From Alphaproteobacteria bacterium (GTDB taxonomy: Bacteria > Pseudomonadota > Alphaproteobacteria > UBA9219): 64,000 nt of DNA. A program made the position numbers and the translations under genes. The notes under the pieces were generated by a model. That model searched no databases. It worked only from the letters and a program-made list of their open reading frames with translations, and was not told where the DNA came from. This document shows positions 1 to 9,249 of the stretch, in pieces. The stretch lies in assembly GCA_031291435.1 (NCBI GenBank), contig JARLJC010000290.1:1-64000 (forward strand). Direction: 5' to 3'. Position 1 is the stretch's first letter, and each line of letters begins with the position of its first letter.

Positions 1-203
1 ACAACCCCCCCCCCCCCCCCCCCCACCCCCCCCCCCGCCCCCCAACCCACCCAACCCACCCCCCCCCCCGCCCGGGCGCCCCCCCCGAGCGGACGCCCCG
101 CCGCCGGCTAAAAACAACACAAAAAAACACGCCGGGCGCGGGGCGGCCCCCCGCGCCCCGGGGGCCGGGACCCCCCCGCGGCGCGGACGGTGCTTAACTA
201 ATG
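1..203. other. C-rich low-complexity sequence at the window start
   Basis: Long homopolymer C runs broken by single A or G bases, followed by GC-rich and A-rich low-complexity text. No reading frame, hairpin or promoter stands out. The composition changes abruptly at about position 200, where an ordinary gene ends. This looks like a contig-end sequencing or assembly artefact rather than biology. Confidence 0.6.
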
Positions 204-449
204 TCAGGGCTTGGGCGGTTCGCTGTTCTTTTCGACGGTATAACGCAGCGAGCGCAGATTGTCGTTAATATCGATCAGCAGGAACAGAAGCCCGAAAATC
301 ACCACGGCGGCGACGAAAGAAGCGATCAGGCAGGCAATCGCCACGAACGGGTTGCCGGTCAAAAGACCGACTAAAGTGCCCGAAACCACCAGCAAAAAGA
401 CGCCGATTTTGCAGAATAACTCTAATGAATTGATAATAAGGTCTTTCAT
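204..449 (-). CDS. Small two-helix membrane protein, unknown function
   Basis: An 81-residue protein with two hydrophobic segments (about residues 12-32 and 35-58) joined by a short turn containing GNPF, then a polar charged C-terminal tail ending in prolines. This predicts an inner-membrane hairpin with both ends on the same side. An AGGAG ribosome binding site sits just upstream of the ATG. I recognise no family. It lies downstream of, and on the same strand as, the pgeF gene pair and could be co-transcribed. The 3' end touches the low-complexity start of the window, so the last codons should be treated with care. Confidence 0.65.
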   Translation of the reverse strand: MKDLIINSLELFCKIGVFLLVVSGTLVGLLTGNPFVAIACLIASFVAAVVIFGLLFLLIDINDNLRSLRYTVEKNSEPPKP

Positions 450-485
450 CGAATTCTCCTTTGTGCCGGGCCGTATCCTACACCC

Positions 486-1646
486 TTAGGGCACACGGCA
501 CAAATCCGAAGGGCCGGGTGCGGCGAAATCAACGGCGGCAAAATCTGCTTCCTGCAACCCATCGCGGTCAAGCGAAACCCAATGCATAAGGCCCTTTCCC
601 TTGGGGAGGCCGATGCTGCCTTCCTCGGCCCATGTAAAGGGCGAAGAGGCAACGCCGGTCAGAGTCAACGACGTCGGCGTGGCGTGGAGCTGCAGCATGC
701 GATCTTCGGCACCCGGCGTATAGGCATCGTCGCCGTCAATCGCGATACCGGCCTCGCGCACCGTGGCGGGCATGCAGAGCAAGGTCGCGGTGATCCGGCC
801 CAGCCTATCGACGAGATACCCGAACCCGCGTCCGTTTTTATTGGTGCCGAGAATAATAAATCGGTCGATGCGCGGCATATAGGCGGCGTTATAAGTGTAA
901 TACTGCAGATCCTCGCGCGGCATCTGTACCGGCGAAAGCTGCCCCGTGGCCGGGTCGAGCATGGTGAATTTCAGCGCCGCATAGGAAAATCCGCGCATGA
1001 ATTTCTGCCATACCAGCAAAGCGCGCTGCGGCGCGCCTGCGATCACCGGCCACCATTCGCGTTTGCGCGCCGCCACAGGAACGGCGCGCAGCAACCCGCC
1101 GTCGCTGTCGTAAATCTTGGCGTAAACGCCGTCGCCCGAACCGAGATCATCGACCCCGCCGCCCTCAACCCATTCGTGCGAATAAAAAACCACGAACAGA
1201 TCGCCGACCGCCGCCGTATGCCCGGAATGGCCGCCTTCCCTGACCAGATACCCGTAACGGCGCACCGGCTGAAGATCGTTTTTGTAAACGCCGTAACGCT
1301 GATCGACATCGTTTTCGGTATCGCCGCCATCTTCGGCGGTCACGAGAATATGGCCGTTCGTCATCGCGGCCACCGAAACCGGTTCCTGCGCGCCGGGGCG
1401 ATGAATGAACAAATGAGGGGCGAGGGCGCCGCTGTCTTTCGGCCCCCAGTTCGCCACATAGATATTATGTGTCCATTCTTCTTCGTCGCCGACTTCGCGC
1501 TTCGGATCGTCAACGGCGCTATAAAACACCCAGTAACGCCCGGCCCCATCCGGCACGAAACCGATGCCGTGATGATAGGCGCGCCAGTCGTCGGCCTGCG
1601 CGGCCCCTGCGCACAGAAGAAAGATAAGAGCGAGCGCAACCCGCAT
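486..1646 (-). CDS. Exported protein of unknown function
   Basis: About 386 residues with a clear N-terminal signal peptide (hydrophobic core LALIFLLCAG, cleavage near AQA-DD). The mature part is rich in aromatic, Asp and Gly residues and has repeated short beta-strand-like stretches (YWVFYS, HILVTAEDGG, RFIILGTNKNG), which suggests a beta-propeller-like periplasmic fold; that is inference. The ATG at 1646 overlaps the pgeF stop as TGATG, so the pair is translationally coupled; the ORF track instead starts one codon earlier at a GTG. I recognise no enzyme motif. Confidence 0.7.
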   Translation of the reverse strand: MRVALALIFLLCAGAAQADDWRAYHHGIGFVPDGAGRYWVFYSAVDDPKREVGDEEEWTHNIYVANWGPKDSGALAPHLFIHRPGAQEPVSVAAMTNGHILVTAEDGGDTENDVDQRYGVYKNDLQPVRRYGYLVREGGHSGHTAAVGDLFVVFYSHEWVEGGGVDDLGSGDGVYAKIYDSDGGLLRAVPVAARKREWWPVIAGAPQRALLVWQKFMRGFSYAALKFTMLDPATGQLSPVQMPREDLQYYTYNAAYMPRIDRFIILGTNKNGRGFGYLVDRLGRITATLLCMPATVREAGIAIDGDDAYTPGAEDRMLQLHATPTSLTLTGVASSPFTWAEEGSIGLPKGKGLMHWVSLDRDGLQEADFAAVDFAAPGPSDLCRVP

Positions 1647-2395
1647 CACGAAACCAGCGCAATCGCCGAGAGCAGATTGCCGTCGCGTTTCTCGCCGCGC
1701 AAAGTCGAATAACGGTGGCTGTAGAAATTTGCAGGATTGGCGCAGGTATCCCCCGGCGAAGATTCCACCGATGCGACGCCGAGAGCGCGCAACTTGGCCT
1801 CGACATAGCCCGGCAGATCGAACATCGCATGCCCGCTGCGAAAGGCCGGACGGAAAAATTTCTCATTCTCCGGTTTCTCGGCCAGAAACGGCGCCATGAA
1901 ATCGTCGCTCACTTCATAGGAACTCTGCCAGATGCAGGGGCCGATGGCGGTCTCTATCGACCCGCGCCGCGCGCCCAGTTTTTCCATCGCGGCCAAAGTA
2001 TTTTCGATGACGCCGCCGATAGCGCCCCGCCACCCAGCATGGGCCGCGCCAATAACGCCCGCTTTGGCATCAGCGAACAGCACAGGCACGCAATCGGCGG
2101 TCAGCACAGCCAAAGCAATGCCGGGAATATTGGTCACCAGCCCGTCGGCTTCGGGGCGCGCGGCGGGTTCCCAAATTTCGGTAACCGTGACGATATCGGG
2201 CGAGTGAATTTGATAGGCGCTCAACAAATGATCCGGCTCGACGCCCAGCTGCGCCGCCATACGCCCGCGATTTTGCGCCGCCCCCTGCTCGGTTTCCTGA
2301 CCCGAAAAACCGCCATTGCCCCATACCCGCGTGAAAAACGCATGGCGAATGCGGGGCAGCGTTGCAAGATTGTCGGCATGAAGCGGTTCGATCAT
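1646..2395 (-). CDS. pgeF: Polyphenol oxidase / purine nucleoside phosphorylase family protein (YfiH/LACC1 type)
   Basis: 249 residues, the usual length for this family of cytosolic zinc enzymes, reported to act as multi-copper-like oxidases or adenosine phosphorylases and to correct misincorporated L-Ser in peptidoglycan. The metal-site motifs are visible: YQIHS (H64), LTADCVPV (C102), AAHAGWRG (H119) and IGPCI, with a C-terminal RDGN. It is transcribed away from sucA across a roughly 115-bp divergent promoter region. It is coupled by TGATG to the exported protein downstream. The family call is firm; the physiological substrate is not visible. Confidence 0.9.
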   Translation of the reverse strand: MIEPLHADNLATLPRIRHAFFTRVWGNGGFSGQETEQGAAQNRGRMAAQLGVEPDHLLSAYQIHSPDIVTVTEIWEPAARPEADGLVTNIPGIALAVLTADCVPVLFADAKAGVIGAAHAGWRGAIGGVIENTLAAMEKLGARRGSIETAIGPCIWQSSYEVSDDFMAPFLAEKPENEKFFRPAFRSGHAMFDLPGYVEAKLRALGVASVESSPGDTCANPANFYSHRYSTLRGEKRDGNLLSAIALVS

Positions 2396-2510
2396 AAGAA
2401 CACCATAATCCCTCTTAACATATCCGGTAAACAGGGTAGTATGCCCCGCCCATCATCACCCAAGGGCCAACGTCACCAAGGAGGGTGTGCCTCGCGCGCT
2501 CTGAAAAATC

Positions 2511-5384
2511 ATGTCGCTCACGCAAAATTCGTTTCTTTACAGCGCCAACGCCGACTTTATCGCCGAGCTTTTTCAGCGTTACGCCAAAGACCCCGGTTCC
2601 GTCGATAACAGCTGGCGCAGCTTTTTCGAAGGGTTGCATGAGGATGCCCGCGCCGCTCTTTCCGAAATAAAGGGCGCGAGCTGGGCTCCCTCCAAAGCCG
2701 AAAAGATTATCGCTAACGAAAACGAGGCTTCGGCCTCAGCCGCAAAATTCGCGCAATCCGCCGCTTCCGGCCCCGCCCCCGACCAGAGCGTGATCGATTC
2801 CGTGCGCGCCATCTGGCTGATCCGCGTCTATCGCCAGCGCGGGCATCTGCTCGCCAATCTCGATCCGCTTGGCCTCACCGCAAGACCTTCGCCGGAAACG
2901 CTCCATCTCGACCCGCAGCGTTTCGGCTTCGGCGAAAGTGATTACGACCGCCCGATTTTCCTCGACGGCACGCTGGGCTTCCAGAACGCCACCTTGCGCG
3001 AGATTATGGCGCGGCTGAACGAGCTTTATTGCAGCACGGTCGGTTTCGAATATACCTATATTCAGGAACCGGAAGAAATCAAATTCCTGCAGGAACAAAT
3101 CGAAAGCGCCCCCTCTTACGACCGCGCCGCCAAGCACCAGATCCTCAGCCGCCTGACCGCGGGCGACGCGTTCGAAAAATTCCTCGCCACCAAATTCGTC
3201 GGCGTCAAGCGCTTCGGCCTTGAAGGCGGCGAAGCCATGATCCCGGCGCTTGAAGCCGCGATCACCACCGGCGCGAAAATGGGTTTGCGCGAAGTCGTGG
3301 TCGGCATGGCGCATCGCGGCCGCCTTAATACCCTCACCAACCTGCTCGGCAAATCCTTCACGGCGATGTTCTCGGAATTTCAGGGCACCTCGGCCTATCC
3401 CGAGAGCGTGCAGGGTTCGGGCGACGTCAAATACCATCTCGGCACCTCGATCGACCGCGATTTCGCCGGGCAGACCGTGCATCTGACGATGAATGCCAAC
3501 CCGTCGCATCTCGAATGGGTCAATCCTGTCGTCACCGGCCGCGTGCGCGCCAAGCAGCAGCAGCGTTCGGGCAATACTTCCGTCACCGATACCGCGCTTA
3601 AAGAAGTGATGGGCCTGCTTATTCACGGCGACGCGGCCTTCGCGGGGCAAGGGATCGTCGCGGAGACGCTGACGCTTTCGGCGCTGCGCGGTTACCGCAC
3701 CGGCGGCACCCTGCATTTCGTCATCAATAATCAGGTTGGTTTTACCACCAGCCCGCAATATTCGCGGTCCGGCGTTTACTGCACCGATGTCGCCAAGATG
3801 ATTCAGGCGCCGATTTTCCACGTCAATGGCGACGATGTGGAATCGGTGGTGCGCGTGTGCGAACTCGCCGCCTCCTATCGCCAGACTTTCGGGCGCGATG
3901 TCGTGGTGGACATGGTCTGCTATCGCCGTCACGGCCATAATGAAGGCGATGAACCGGCATTCACGCAACCGGTGATGTACCGCAAAATTAAAGACCAGCC
4001 CACGACGCGCGAAGTCTATGCCTCGCGTCTGGTGGCAGAAGGCTCGATCTCGCAGGCCGACGCCGACAAGATCAATGCCGATTTCCTCGCGCGTCTGGAA
4101 CAGGATTTTCAGGTCGCAACCAGCTACAAGCCCAACAAGGCCGACTGGCTGGAAGGCAAATGGCAGGGTTTGCAGGTGGCAAGCGGCGACGAGCGCGACG
4201 GCAAGACCGGCGTGGCGATCGACAAATTGCGCGAGATCGGCAATGCCCTCGCCCGCGTGCCGAACGGCTTCAACCTCAATCCGAAAATCGCCAAGCAGCT
4301 TGAAGCCAAGCGCGAGATGATGAGCTCAGGTCAGGGCGTCGACTGGGCCACGGCGGAAGCTTTGGCGTTCGGCTCCTTGCTGGTCGAAGGCACACCGGTG
4401 CGATTGTCGGGGCAGGATTCCGGGCGCGGCACTTTCTCGCAGCGCCATTCGGTTCTTGTCGATCAGACCGACGAACACCGCTACATCCCGCTCAACGGCA
4501 TCAGCAGCGATCAGGCCGCTTATGACGTGCATGACAGCCCGCTGTCCGAAGCGGCGGTGATGGGCTTCGATTACGGCTTCTCTCTCGCCGAACCCAACAC
4601 GCTGGTCTGCTGGGAAGGCCAGTTCGGCGATTTCTCGAACACGGCGCAGGTTTTCTTCGACCAGTTCATTTCCTCGGCGGAAACCAAATGGCTGCGCATG
4701 TCGGGCATCACCCTCTTGCTGCCACACAGCTATGAAGGGCAAGGGCCGGAACATTCTTCCGCTCGCCTCGAACGCTTCCTGCAAATGTGCGCCGAGGATA
4801 ACTGGCAGGTCGCCAACTGCTCGACCCCCGCCAATTATTTCCACATTCTGCGGCGGCAGATGCGGCGCAATTTCCGCAAGCCGCTTATCCTGATGACGCC
4901 GAAATCGCTGCTCCGCGCCAAGGCGTGCGTTTCGGAACTCAAGGACATGGCCGAGAATTCGACCTTCCTGAATGTGATTCCGGAAGTGATGAAGCTGGAC
5001 GAAAAGAAAGTCCGCCGCGTGCTGATTTGCAGCGGCAAGCTTTATTACGATCTGGCCGCGGCGCGCGAGGAACGCAAGATCACCGATGTCGCGATTGTGC
5101 GTCTGGAACAGTTCTATCCGTTCCCGCAGAAATATCTCGCATCCGAACTGGCGAAATACGGCAAGGCGTCGGAAATCGTCTGGTGCCAGGAAGAGCCGCA
5201 GAATATGGGCGGCTGGACTTTCGTCGACCGCCGCATCGAAGCGGCGCTGGGCGAGGCCAATCACAAGGTCTCGCGGCCTTCTTATACCGGGCGCAACCCA
5301 GGGGCCGCCACCGCCACCGGCTCGCTCAAGCGGCATAATAAGGAGCAGGCCGAGTTGATAGATAAGGCTTTTTCGGCCAATTGA
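2511..5384 (+). CDS. sucA: 2-oxoglutarate dehydrogenase E1 component
   Basis: 957 residues, a full-length thiamine-diphosphate-dependent E1 subunit that decarboxylates 2-oxoglutarate in the TCA cycle and passes the succinyl group to the lipoyl arm of E2. The N-terminal E2-binding region (NSFLYSANADFIAELF) is followed by the ThDP half with GMAHRGRLN, GDAAFAGQG and RRHGHNEGDEP, and the transketolase-like C-terminal half with GQDSGRGTFSQRH and SYEGQGPEHSSAR. A strong AGGAGG lies about 26 bases before the ATG, but no in-frame start lies nearer: a GTG after it meets TGA after five codons. The partner sucB lies 1.5 kb downstream rather than adjacent. Confidence 0.97.
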   Translation: MSLTQNSFLYSANADFIAELFQRYAKDPGSVDNSWRSFFEGLHEDARAALSEIKGASWAPSKAEKIIANENEASASAAKFAQSAASGPAPDQSVIDSVRAIWLIRVYRQRGHLLANLDPLGLTARPSPETLHLDPQRFGFGESDYDRPIFLDGTLGFQNATLREIMARLNELYCSTVGFEYTYIQEPEEIKFLQEQIESAPSYDRAAKHQILSRLTAGDAFEKFLATKFVGVKRFGLEGGEAMIPALEAAITTGAKMGLREVVVGMAHRGRLNTLTNLLGKSFTAMFSEFQGTSAYPESVQGSGDVKYHLGTSIDRDFAGQTVHLTMNANPSHLEWVNPVVTGRVRAKQQQRSGNTSVTDTALKEVMGLLIHGDAAFAGQGIVAETLTLSALRGYRTGGTLHFVINNQVGFTTSPQYSRSGVYCTDVAKMIQAPIFHVNGDDVESVVRVCELAASYRQTFGRDVVVDMVCYRRHGHNEGDEPAFTQPVMYRKIKDQPTTREVYASRLVAEGSISQADADKINADFLARLEQDFQVATSYKPNKADWLEGKWQGLQVASGDERDGKTGVAIDKLREIGNALARVPNGFNLNPKIAKQLEAKREMMSSGQGVDWATAEALAFGSLLVEGTPVRLSGQDSGRGTFSQRHSVLVDQTDEHRYIPLNGISSDQAAYDVHDSPLSEAAVMGFDYGFSLAEPNTLVCWEGQFGDFSNTAQVFFDQFISSAETKWLRMSGITLLLPHSYEGQGPEHSSARLERFLQMCAEDNWQVANCSTPANYFHILRRQMRRNFRKPLILMTPKSLLRAKACVSELKDMAENSTFLNVIPEVMKLDEKKVRRVLICSGKLYYDLAAAREERKITDVAIVRLEQFYPFPQKYLASELAKYGKASEIVWCQEEPQNMGGWTFVDRRIEAALGEANHKVSRPSYTGRNPGAATATGSLKRHNKEQAELIDKAFSAN

Positions 5385-5405
5385 GGGCGATGGGGACAGG
5401 GCGAT

Positions 5406-5479
5406 GGGGACACAATAAAAGGGGCCGAATACCCTTGATTATCAAGTACGGACGCGCGGGCCCCTTTTATTGTGTCCCC
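5406..5479. repeat. 21-bp perfect inverted repeat with nested hairpin between sucA and the next gene
   Basis: The arms at 5406-5426 (GGGGACACAATAAAAGGGGC plus C) and 5459-5479 are exact reverse complements. Inside the loop, CTTGAT-T-ATCAAG forms a second palindrome. A direct duplication of GGGCGATGGGGACA precedes the left arm. The right arm contains a T-rich stretch, so it could terminate sucA transcription. The length, GGGGACAC ends and nested structure also resemble REP/MITE-type mobile palindromes. I cannot decide between these from the window alone. Confidence 0.8.
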
Positions 5480-5487
5480 CACGCTCT

Positions 5488-5522
5488 TGATTACACATTG
5501 AATAAACACACTAAATGTAATC
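5488..5522. repeat. Short inverted repeat TGATTACA / TGTAATCA
   Basis: TGATTACA at 5488-5495 and TGTAATCA at 5515-5522 are exact reverse complements separated by 19 bases. The region lies immediately upstream of the CtrA-like motif and about 80 bases before the start of the cysteine-proteinase-like gene. It could be an operator or an mRNA hairpin. Confidence 0.45.
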
Positions 5523-5531
5523 AGGCTTCAA

Positions 5532-5546
5532 TTAATCGGCTCTTAA
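5532..5546 (+). promoter_or_regulatory. CtrA-type motif TTAA-N7-TTAA upstream of the BTLCP-like gene
   Basis: The sequence reads TTAA TCGGCTC TTAA, an exact match to the full CtrA recognition pattern known from alphaproteobacteria, 54 bases before the GTG start at 5600. A further TTAA occurs 10 bases later. It suggests control of the downstream gene by the CtrA cell-cycle and motility regulator. The motif is short, so chance occurrence is possible. Confidence 0.4.
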
Positions 5547-5599
5547 CCGTGAATCGTTAAACTTGCCTCATATTCAAGTGATTATGGGGCGAGTTTATT

Positions 5600-6775
5600 G
5601 TGGCGCAATTAAGCAACAAAGGTTTTCCGCCGGAGGTGGCGCGGATGATTCAGCTCAATCTCAAAATGAGAGGGCTGGATATCGGCGATTCCGGAATCAA
5701 TCACGACGGTATTGATAGCATCTTCGGCGCGCGCTCGAACGCTGCGTTCCTGAAAGTGCCGCGCGCCGAACGTCAGGCCATGATCGATCTGGCCCGCAAA
5801 CAGGTGGCCGAAGCCAAGGCCTCCGGGTTTCAGAAAGAAACGCAGACGGCCACTAATGCCGCCAAGGCACCTATCCCCCTGTCACCACCTGATCGCACGG
5901 CGGGTGGCGCGCCCGCTGCCGCTCCAGTCACGCCGCAAGTGGCGCAGACCGCGCCCGCACGCGCGGCGCGCGGTTCGCTGAAACCCGCGGGCGCCGCCTA
6001 TCCGGCGACAACGGACGCGGTTGCCAACACGCCTGCCTATCACGACACGCCGACAGGAGTGAAACCGGCATCGCTGCATACCGCGCCCGGCTGGCATAAC
6101 TTCAACCCCAACAGCATGCTGGCCACAGGTGGGCATATGGACGATCTGCAGAAAGCGTGGGCCGCCCATGAACGCGGTCCCAAGCCCGGCCTGACCTATG
6201 ACGGCAAGCATCTGTCATGGGAACAGATGGCCCAGGCTATTCACGATCAGTCCGACCCCGTCAAAAAACTGGCTATGGCGAACGACGCCATCAACCAGAC
6301 CATGCGTTACGGCGGCAGTTATACCGCGACCGAAGGCAGGCCGGGCAGTAACTGGATTTCGACACCGGCCCAGCAGGCCGATTTTATGCGAACCCATAAT
6401 CCTATGGAGCATGTGATCTGCGGCGACCTTGCCGCATCCAAGATGTTCCTGCTGCGCGATGCGGGATATCCCGCCGACAAATTGAGTCTGGTCACCATCG
6501 CGCCGAGCGCGAATGATCCGAACGCGCATGTGGTGGTCGGCGCCCAGACGCAGAACGGGCAGAATTATATTATGGAATTGAACCGCAAGAATGGCGGCGC
6601 TGGCTATGTCACCGCCGTGGGCGACACGCATGCCGACCGTTTCGGCACCTCGAACCGTCCCATCACGCGCATCTTTGCCGCCAGCGGCCTCGATGCATCG
6701 CCGGGCGGCATGAAGCTGGCGCAGACGGCCAAACCCGCGCTCAAAGGCATCGGCCTGTCGCCTCTCACTTTATAA
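5600..6775 (+). CDS. Bacterial transglutaminase-like cysteine proteinase (BTLCP) domain protein
   Basis: 391 residues from a GTG start. A helical N-terminal region (1-85) is followed by an Ala/Pro/Thr-rich linker (about 90-150) and a C-terminal domain. That domain contains HVICGDLAASK (Cys274), then PADKLSLVTI, then NAHVVVGAQ (His310) and MELNRK. The order Cys, conserved LxLV strand, His-V-V and a later Asn/Asp matches the BTLCP family, whose members are often linked to c-di-GMP-controlled periplasmic proteolysis (LapG type). There is no obvious signal peptide. The gene sits between sucA and sucB with a CtrA-like motif upstream, so it is probably a separate transcription unit. The family call is by motif order only. 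Confidence 0.6.
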   Translation: MAQLSNKGFPPEVARMIQLNLKMRGLDIGDSGINHDGIDSIFGARSNAAFLKVPRAERQAMIDLARKQVAEAKASGFQKETQTATNAAKAPIPLSPPDRTAGGAPAAAPVTPQVAQTAPARAARGSLKPAGAAYPATTDAVANTPAYHDTPTGVKPASLHTAPGWHNFNPNSMLATGGHMDDLQKAWAAHERGPKPGLTYDGKHLSWEQMAQAIHDQSDPVKKLAMANDAINQTMRYGGSYTATEGRPGSNWISTPAQQADFMRTHNPMEHVICGDLAASKMFLLRDAGYPADKLSLVTIAPSANDPNAHVVVGAQTQNGQNYIMELNRKNGGAGYVTAVGDTHADRFGTSNRPITRIFAASGLDASPGGMKLAQTAKPALKGIGLSPLTL

Positions 6776-6856
6776 ATTCCACACTTTGACTTTAGGCCGA
6801 ATTAGGCTATCTATTGGCCCGTCTTTTCGTTTGTTTCCCCACCATTCGAGGCCTTC

Positions 6857-8068
6857 ATGTCCACGCAAATCGTCGTTCCGCCCATGGGCGAATCCGTTTC
6901 CGAAGCCACCGTCGCCAAATGGCTCAAAAAGGTCGGCGACGCGGTCAAGATGGACGAACCGCTGGTCGAACTGGAAACCGATAAGGTAACGCTCGAAGTT
7001 AACGCCACAACCAGCGGCGTTATCAGCGAAATCAAGGCCCCGCAGGGCAGCAATGTCGGCGTCGGCGCGATTTTGGGGCTGATTCAAGCGGGTGCAGCCG
7101 CTGTTTCATCTCCTACTTCATCGGCGACCACGGCGGCTCCGGCCAAGGCCCCCGCCCCCACGGCCAATACCTCGACCCCGCCCGTGATGCCTGCCGCCCT
7201 TAAACAGGCTGGTGATCGCGGCATCGACCCCAGTTCGATTCAGGGTTCGGGCAAAGATGGCCGCGTGATGAAAGAAGACGTTTTGAATTACCGCGCGCCC
7301 GCTTCGTCGCCTGCTCCAGCTCCGGCGGCACGCGCGCCCCAGGTTCCGTCCGGCCCGCGTCCGAATGCCGACCGCGAAGAACGCGTGCGTATGTCGCGTC
7401 TGCGCCAGCGCATCGCCGAACGTCTGAAGGAGGCGCAGAACACCGCCGCCATGCTGACCACTTTCAACGAAGTGGATATGAGCAACGTCATGGCCCTGCG
7501 CAATCAGCACAAGGAAGCCTTCGAGAAAAAGAACGGCGTCAAGCTCGGCTTCATGTCCTTCTTCGTCAAAGCCAGCATTCAGGCGCTGAAAGAACTGCCC
7601 AGCGTCAATGCCGAAATCGACGGCGAAGATCTGGTCTATAAAAACTACTATGACATCGGCATGGCCGTCGGCACGCCGAACGGCCTCGTCGTCCCCGTCG
7701 TGCGCGACGCCGACACGCTGAGCTTCGCGGGCATCGAAAAAGCCATCGGCGATCTCGGCAAGAAAGCCAAGGACGGCAAGCTGGCGATGTCCGATTTGTC
7801 AGGCGGCACCTTCACCATCACCAATGGCGGCATCTATGGCTCGCTGATGTCCACGCCGATTTTGAACCCGCCGCAGTCGGGCATTCTCGGCATGCATGCG
7901 ATCAAGGAACGGCCTGTGGTTGTGGATGGCAAGATTGAGATTCGCCCCATGATGTATCTGGCGCTGTCTTACGACCACCGCATCATCGATGGGCGCGAGG
8001 CCGTAACCTTCCTCGTGCGCGTTAAGGAATGCATCGAGGCCCCGGAACGGCTGCTGCTCGGGGTTTAA
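6857..8068 (+). CDS. sucB: Dihydrolipoyllysine-residue succinyltransferase, E2 of 2-oxoglutarate dehydrogenase
   Basis: 403 residues. The order is a lipoyl domain (1-75, lipoyl-lysine K43 in ETDKVTLEV), an Ala/Pro/Thr linker (80-108), a peripheral subunit-binding domain (about 110-140, [19 protein letters not shown]), a second Ala/Pro linker, and the catalytic core ending in SYDHRIIDG with H374 and D378. It transfers succinyl groups to CoA and forms the core of the complex with SucA. The usual third partner, lpd, is not in this window. The stop is only 3 bases from the stop of the convergent CYTH-like gene, leaving no room for a terminator. Confidence 0.97.
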   Translation: MSTQIVVPPMGESVSEATVAKWLKKVGDAVKMDEPLVELETDKVTLEVNATTSGVISEIKAPQGSNVGVGAILGLIQAGAAAVSSPTSSATTAAPAKAPAPTANTSTPPVMPAALKQAGDRGIDPSSIQGSGKDGRVMKEDVLNYRAPASSPAPAPAARAPQVPSGPRPNADREERVRMSRLRQRIAERLKEAQNTAAMLTTFNEVDMSNVMALRNQHKEAFEKKNGVKLGFMSFFVKASIQALKELPSVNAEIDGEDLVYKNYYDIGMAVGTPNGLVVPVVRDADTLSFAGIEKAIGDLGKKAKDGKLAMSDLSGGTFTITNGGIYGSLMSTPILNPPQSGILGMHAIKERPVVVDGKIEIRPMMYLALSYDHRIIDGREAVTFLVRVKECIEAPERLLLGV

Positions 8069-8071
8069 GGC

Positions 8072-9175
8072 CTACGGCACGAACGCCGCGACCGAGGCAT
8101 AAAGATCGGCAAAAGCACCGTCGCCACGACATTCGGGATGCTCCCCATAGGCGGTCGCAGCCTTACTGCCTAGCGGGCGGACGCTGTTTTTGTAATGTGC
8201 GAATGTCGGATACCGGCTCATATGGTTGGCGAAATCGCTCAGAGCGATACCGAATTCGGCGTATTTTCCGATCATCTGTTCATCAGTAAGATTTCGGCCA
8301 CTCTCCTCGGCTTTGACTTCCCGCTCGAAAGGCGAAGACTTCCCCAGCCGCTTGAAATTAAGCGTCCTGAATCCATTTCCTGTCGTCGCGACGATATCGC
8401 TGATTTTTATTTGCGGCGGCTGACGAGAGACACATTCATCGATGGCGACTTCGATACAGAGATACTCGCCGCTTTTCCTCATCTGCGCCGTAGGCTCCGG
8501 CGAAGGCCAATGATCGATGAAATTTACGGGTTTATTGGCGTCAATATAAAATAAAGTCCGTTCACGCGGCACGGTGGTCGTTACCTTCGGCCTGAGAACA
8601 AGGTCTTGCGAGCGTTTCATGTCGCCCATCCTGCCTTCGCCGATAAGCCAGGCGATGAGATTGCCGACGCCGGAATCCGGGCTCCCCCCTTTTTGATAGG
8701 GCAAGTCGGAAAAACGCAGCTCCATGGCATCGCGAGGCCAATCATGAGGCCCTTCGATCTCCCGGCGGATATAGGGATAGATACCGGCGTTGGATAAGTT
8801 CGGGTGCAGCCGGCCTGCGACTTCATCGGCGACGGCCTGAAATTCATAATGCCGGCCCTTGACGGCGATCTGGTTGGGGAAGATTTCGTCGGTAAGTTTT
8901 TCGCGGCGAAATTTTACCACCTTGGAAGCTGCGCCAAGCCTCACGCGCAAGGTATAGCCGTTGCGCAAAAGATCGAAACGGTCTGTATCGAGATAAAGGG
9001 AACTTGCGGTGTTTTCGCTGAACGGGAAACCTGCGCTCTTTGCATAACGCGTCAAGGCATCGGTAATTTTGCGAGGGATATAAGACGCGTTCTCGATTTC
9101 TATATGCGGGGTCTCCAGCAAAAGACGACTCCGGGCCGGATCGTAATTGGCGCGCACTAAAGAAGCATTTGTCAC
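8072..9175 (-). CDS. Uncharacterised protein with a possible divergent CYTH/triphosphate-tunnel domain
   Basis: 367 residues with no signal peptide or membrane segment. The N-terminal part contains SSLYLDTDRFDLLRNGYTLRVRL followed by VVKFRREKL. This resembles the Y-F/L-D-T-x-x-x-x-L-x-x-x-G-x-x-L-R-x-R beginning of CYTH-type triphosphate tunnel enzymes. Later charged strands (YLCIEVAIDEC, FRTLNFKRLG) could complete a tunnel, and the last ~90 residues look helical. The canonical ExExK start is replaced by HIEIEN, so catalytic activity is doubtful. Other possibilities remain open. Confidence 0.55.
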   Translation of the reverse strand: MTNASLVRANYDPARSRLLLETPHIEIENASYIPRKITDALTRYAKSAGFPFSENTASSLYLDTDRFDLLRNGYTLRVRLGAASKVVKFRREKLTDEIFPNQIAVKGRHYEFQAVADEVAGRLHPNLSNAGIYPYIRREIEGPHDWPRDAMELRFSDLPYQKGGSPDSGVGNLIAWLIGEGRMGDMKRSQDLVLRPKVTTTVPRERTLFYIDANKPVNFIDHWPSPEPTAQMRKSGEYLCIEVAIDECVSRQPPQIKISDIVATTGNGFRTLNFKRLGKSSPFEREVKAEESGRNLTDEQMIGKYAEFGIALSDFANHMSRYPTFAHYKNSVRPLGSKAATAYGEHPECRGDGAFADLYASVAAFVP

Positions 9176-9249
9176 AAGAGACCCGCTTAAATATGTATGT
9201 TATTACTCTCATAGTAATGCCGTTTTATTTGCGCAATCGATTCGTTTGG

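Noticed and set aside
582-1712. 376-aa plus-strand ORF opposite the exported protein and pgeF
   Set aside because: It is an antisense shadow caused by high-GC codon bias; it has Arg/His-rich composition and no motif, whereas the minus-strand frames carry a signal peptide and pgeF motifs.
2487-2504. Upstream GTG start for sucA next to the strong AGGAGG
   Set aside because: The frame meets TGA after five codons, so it cannot be the N terminus; the ATG at 2511 is retained.
2736-3968. 410-aa minus-strand ORF inside sucA
   Set aside because: Antisense shadow of the well-supported sucA reading frame.
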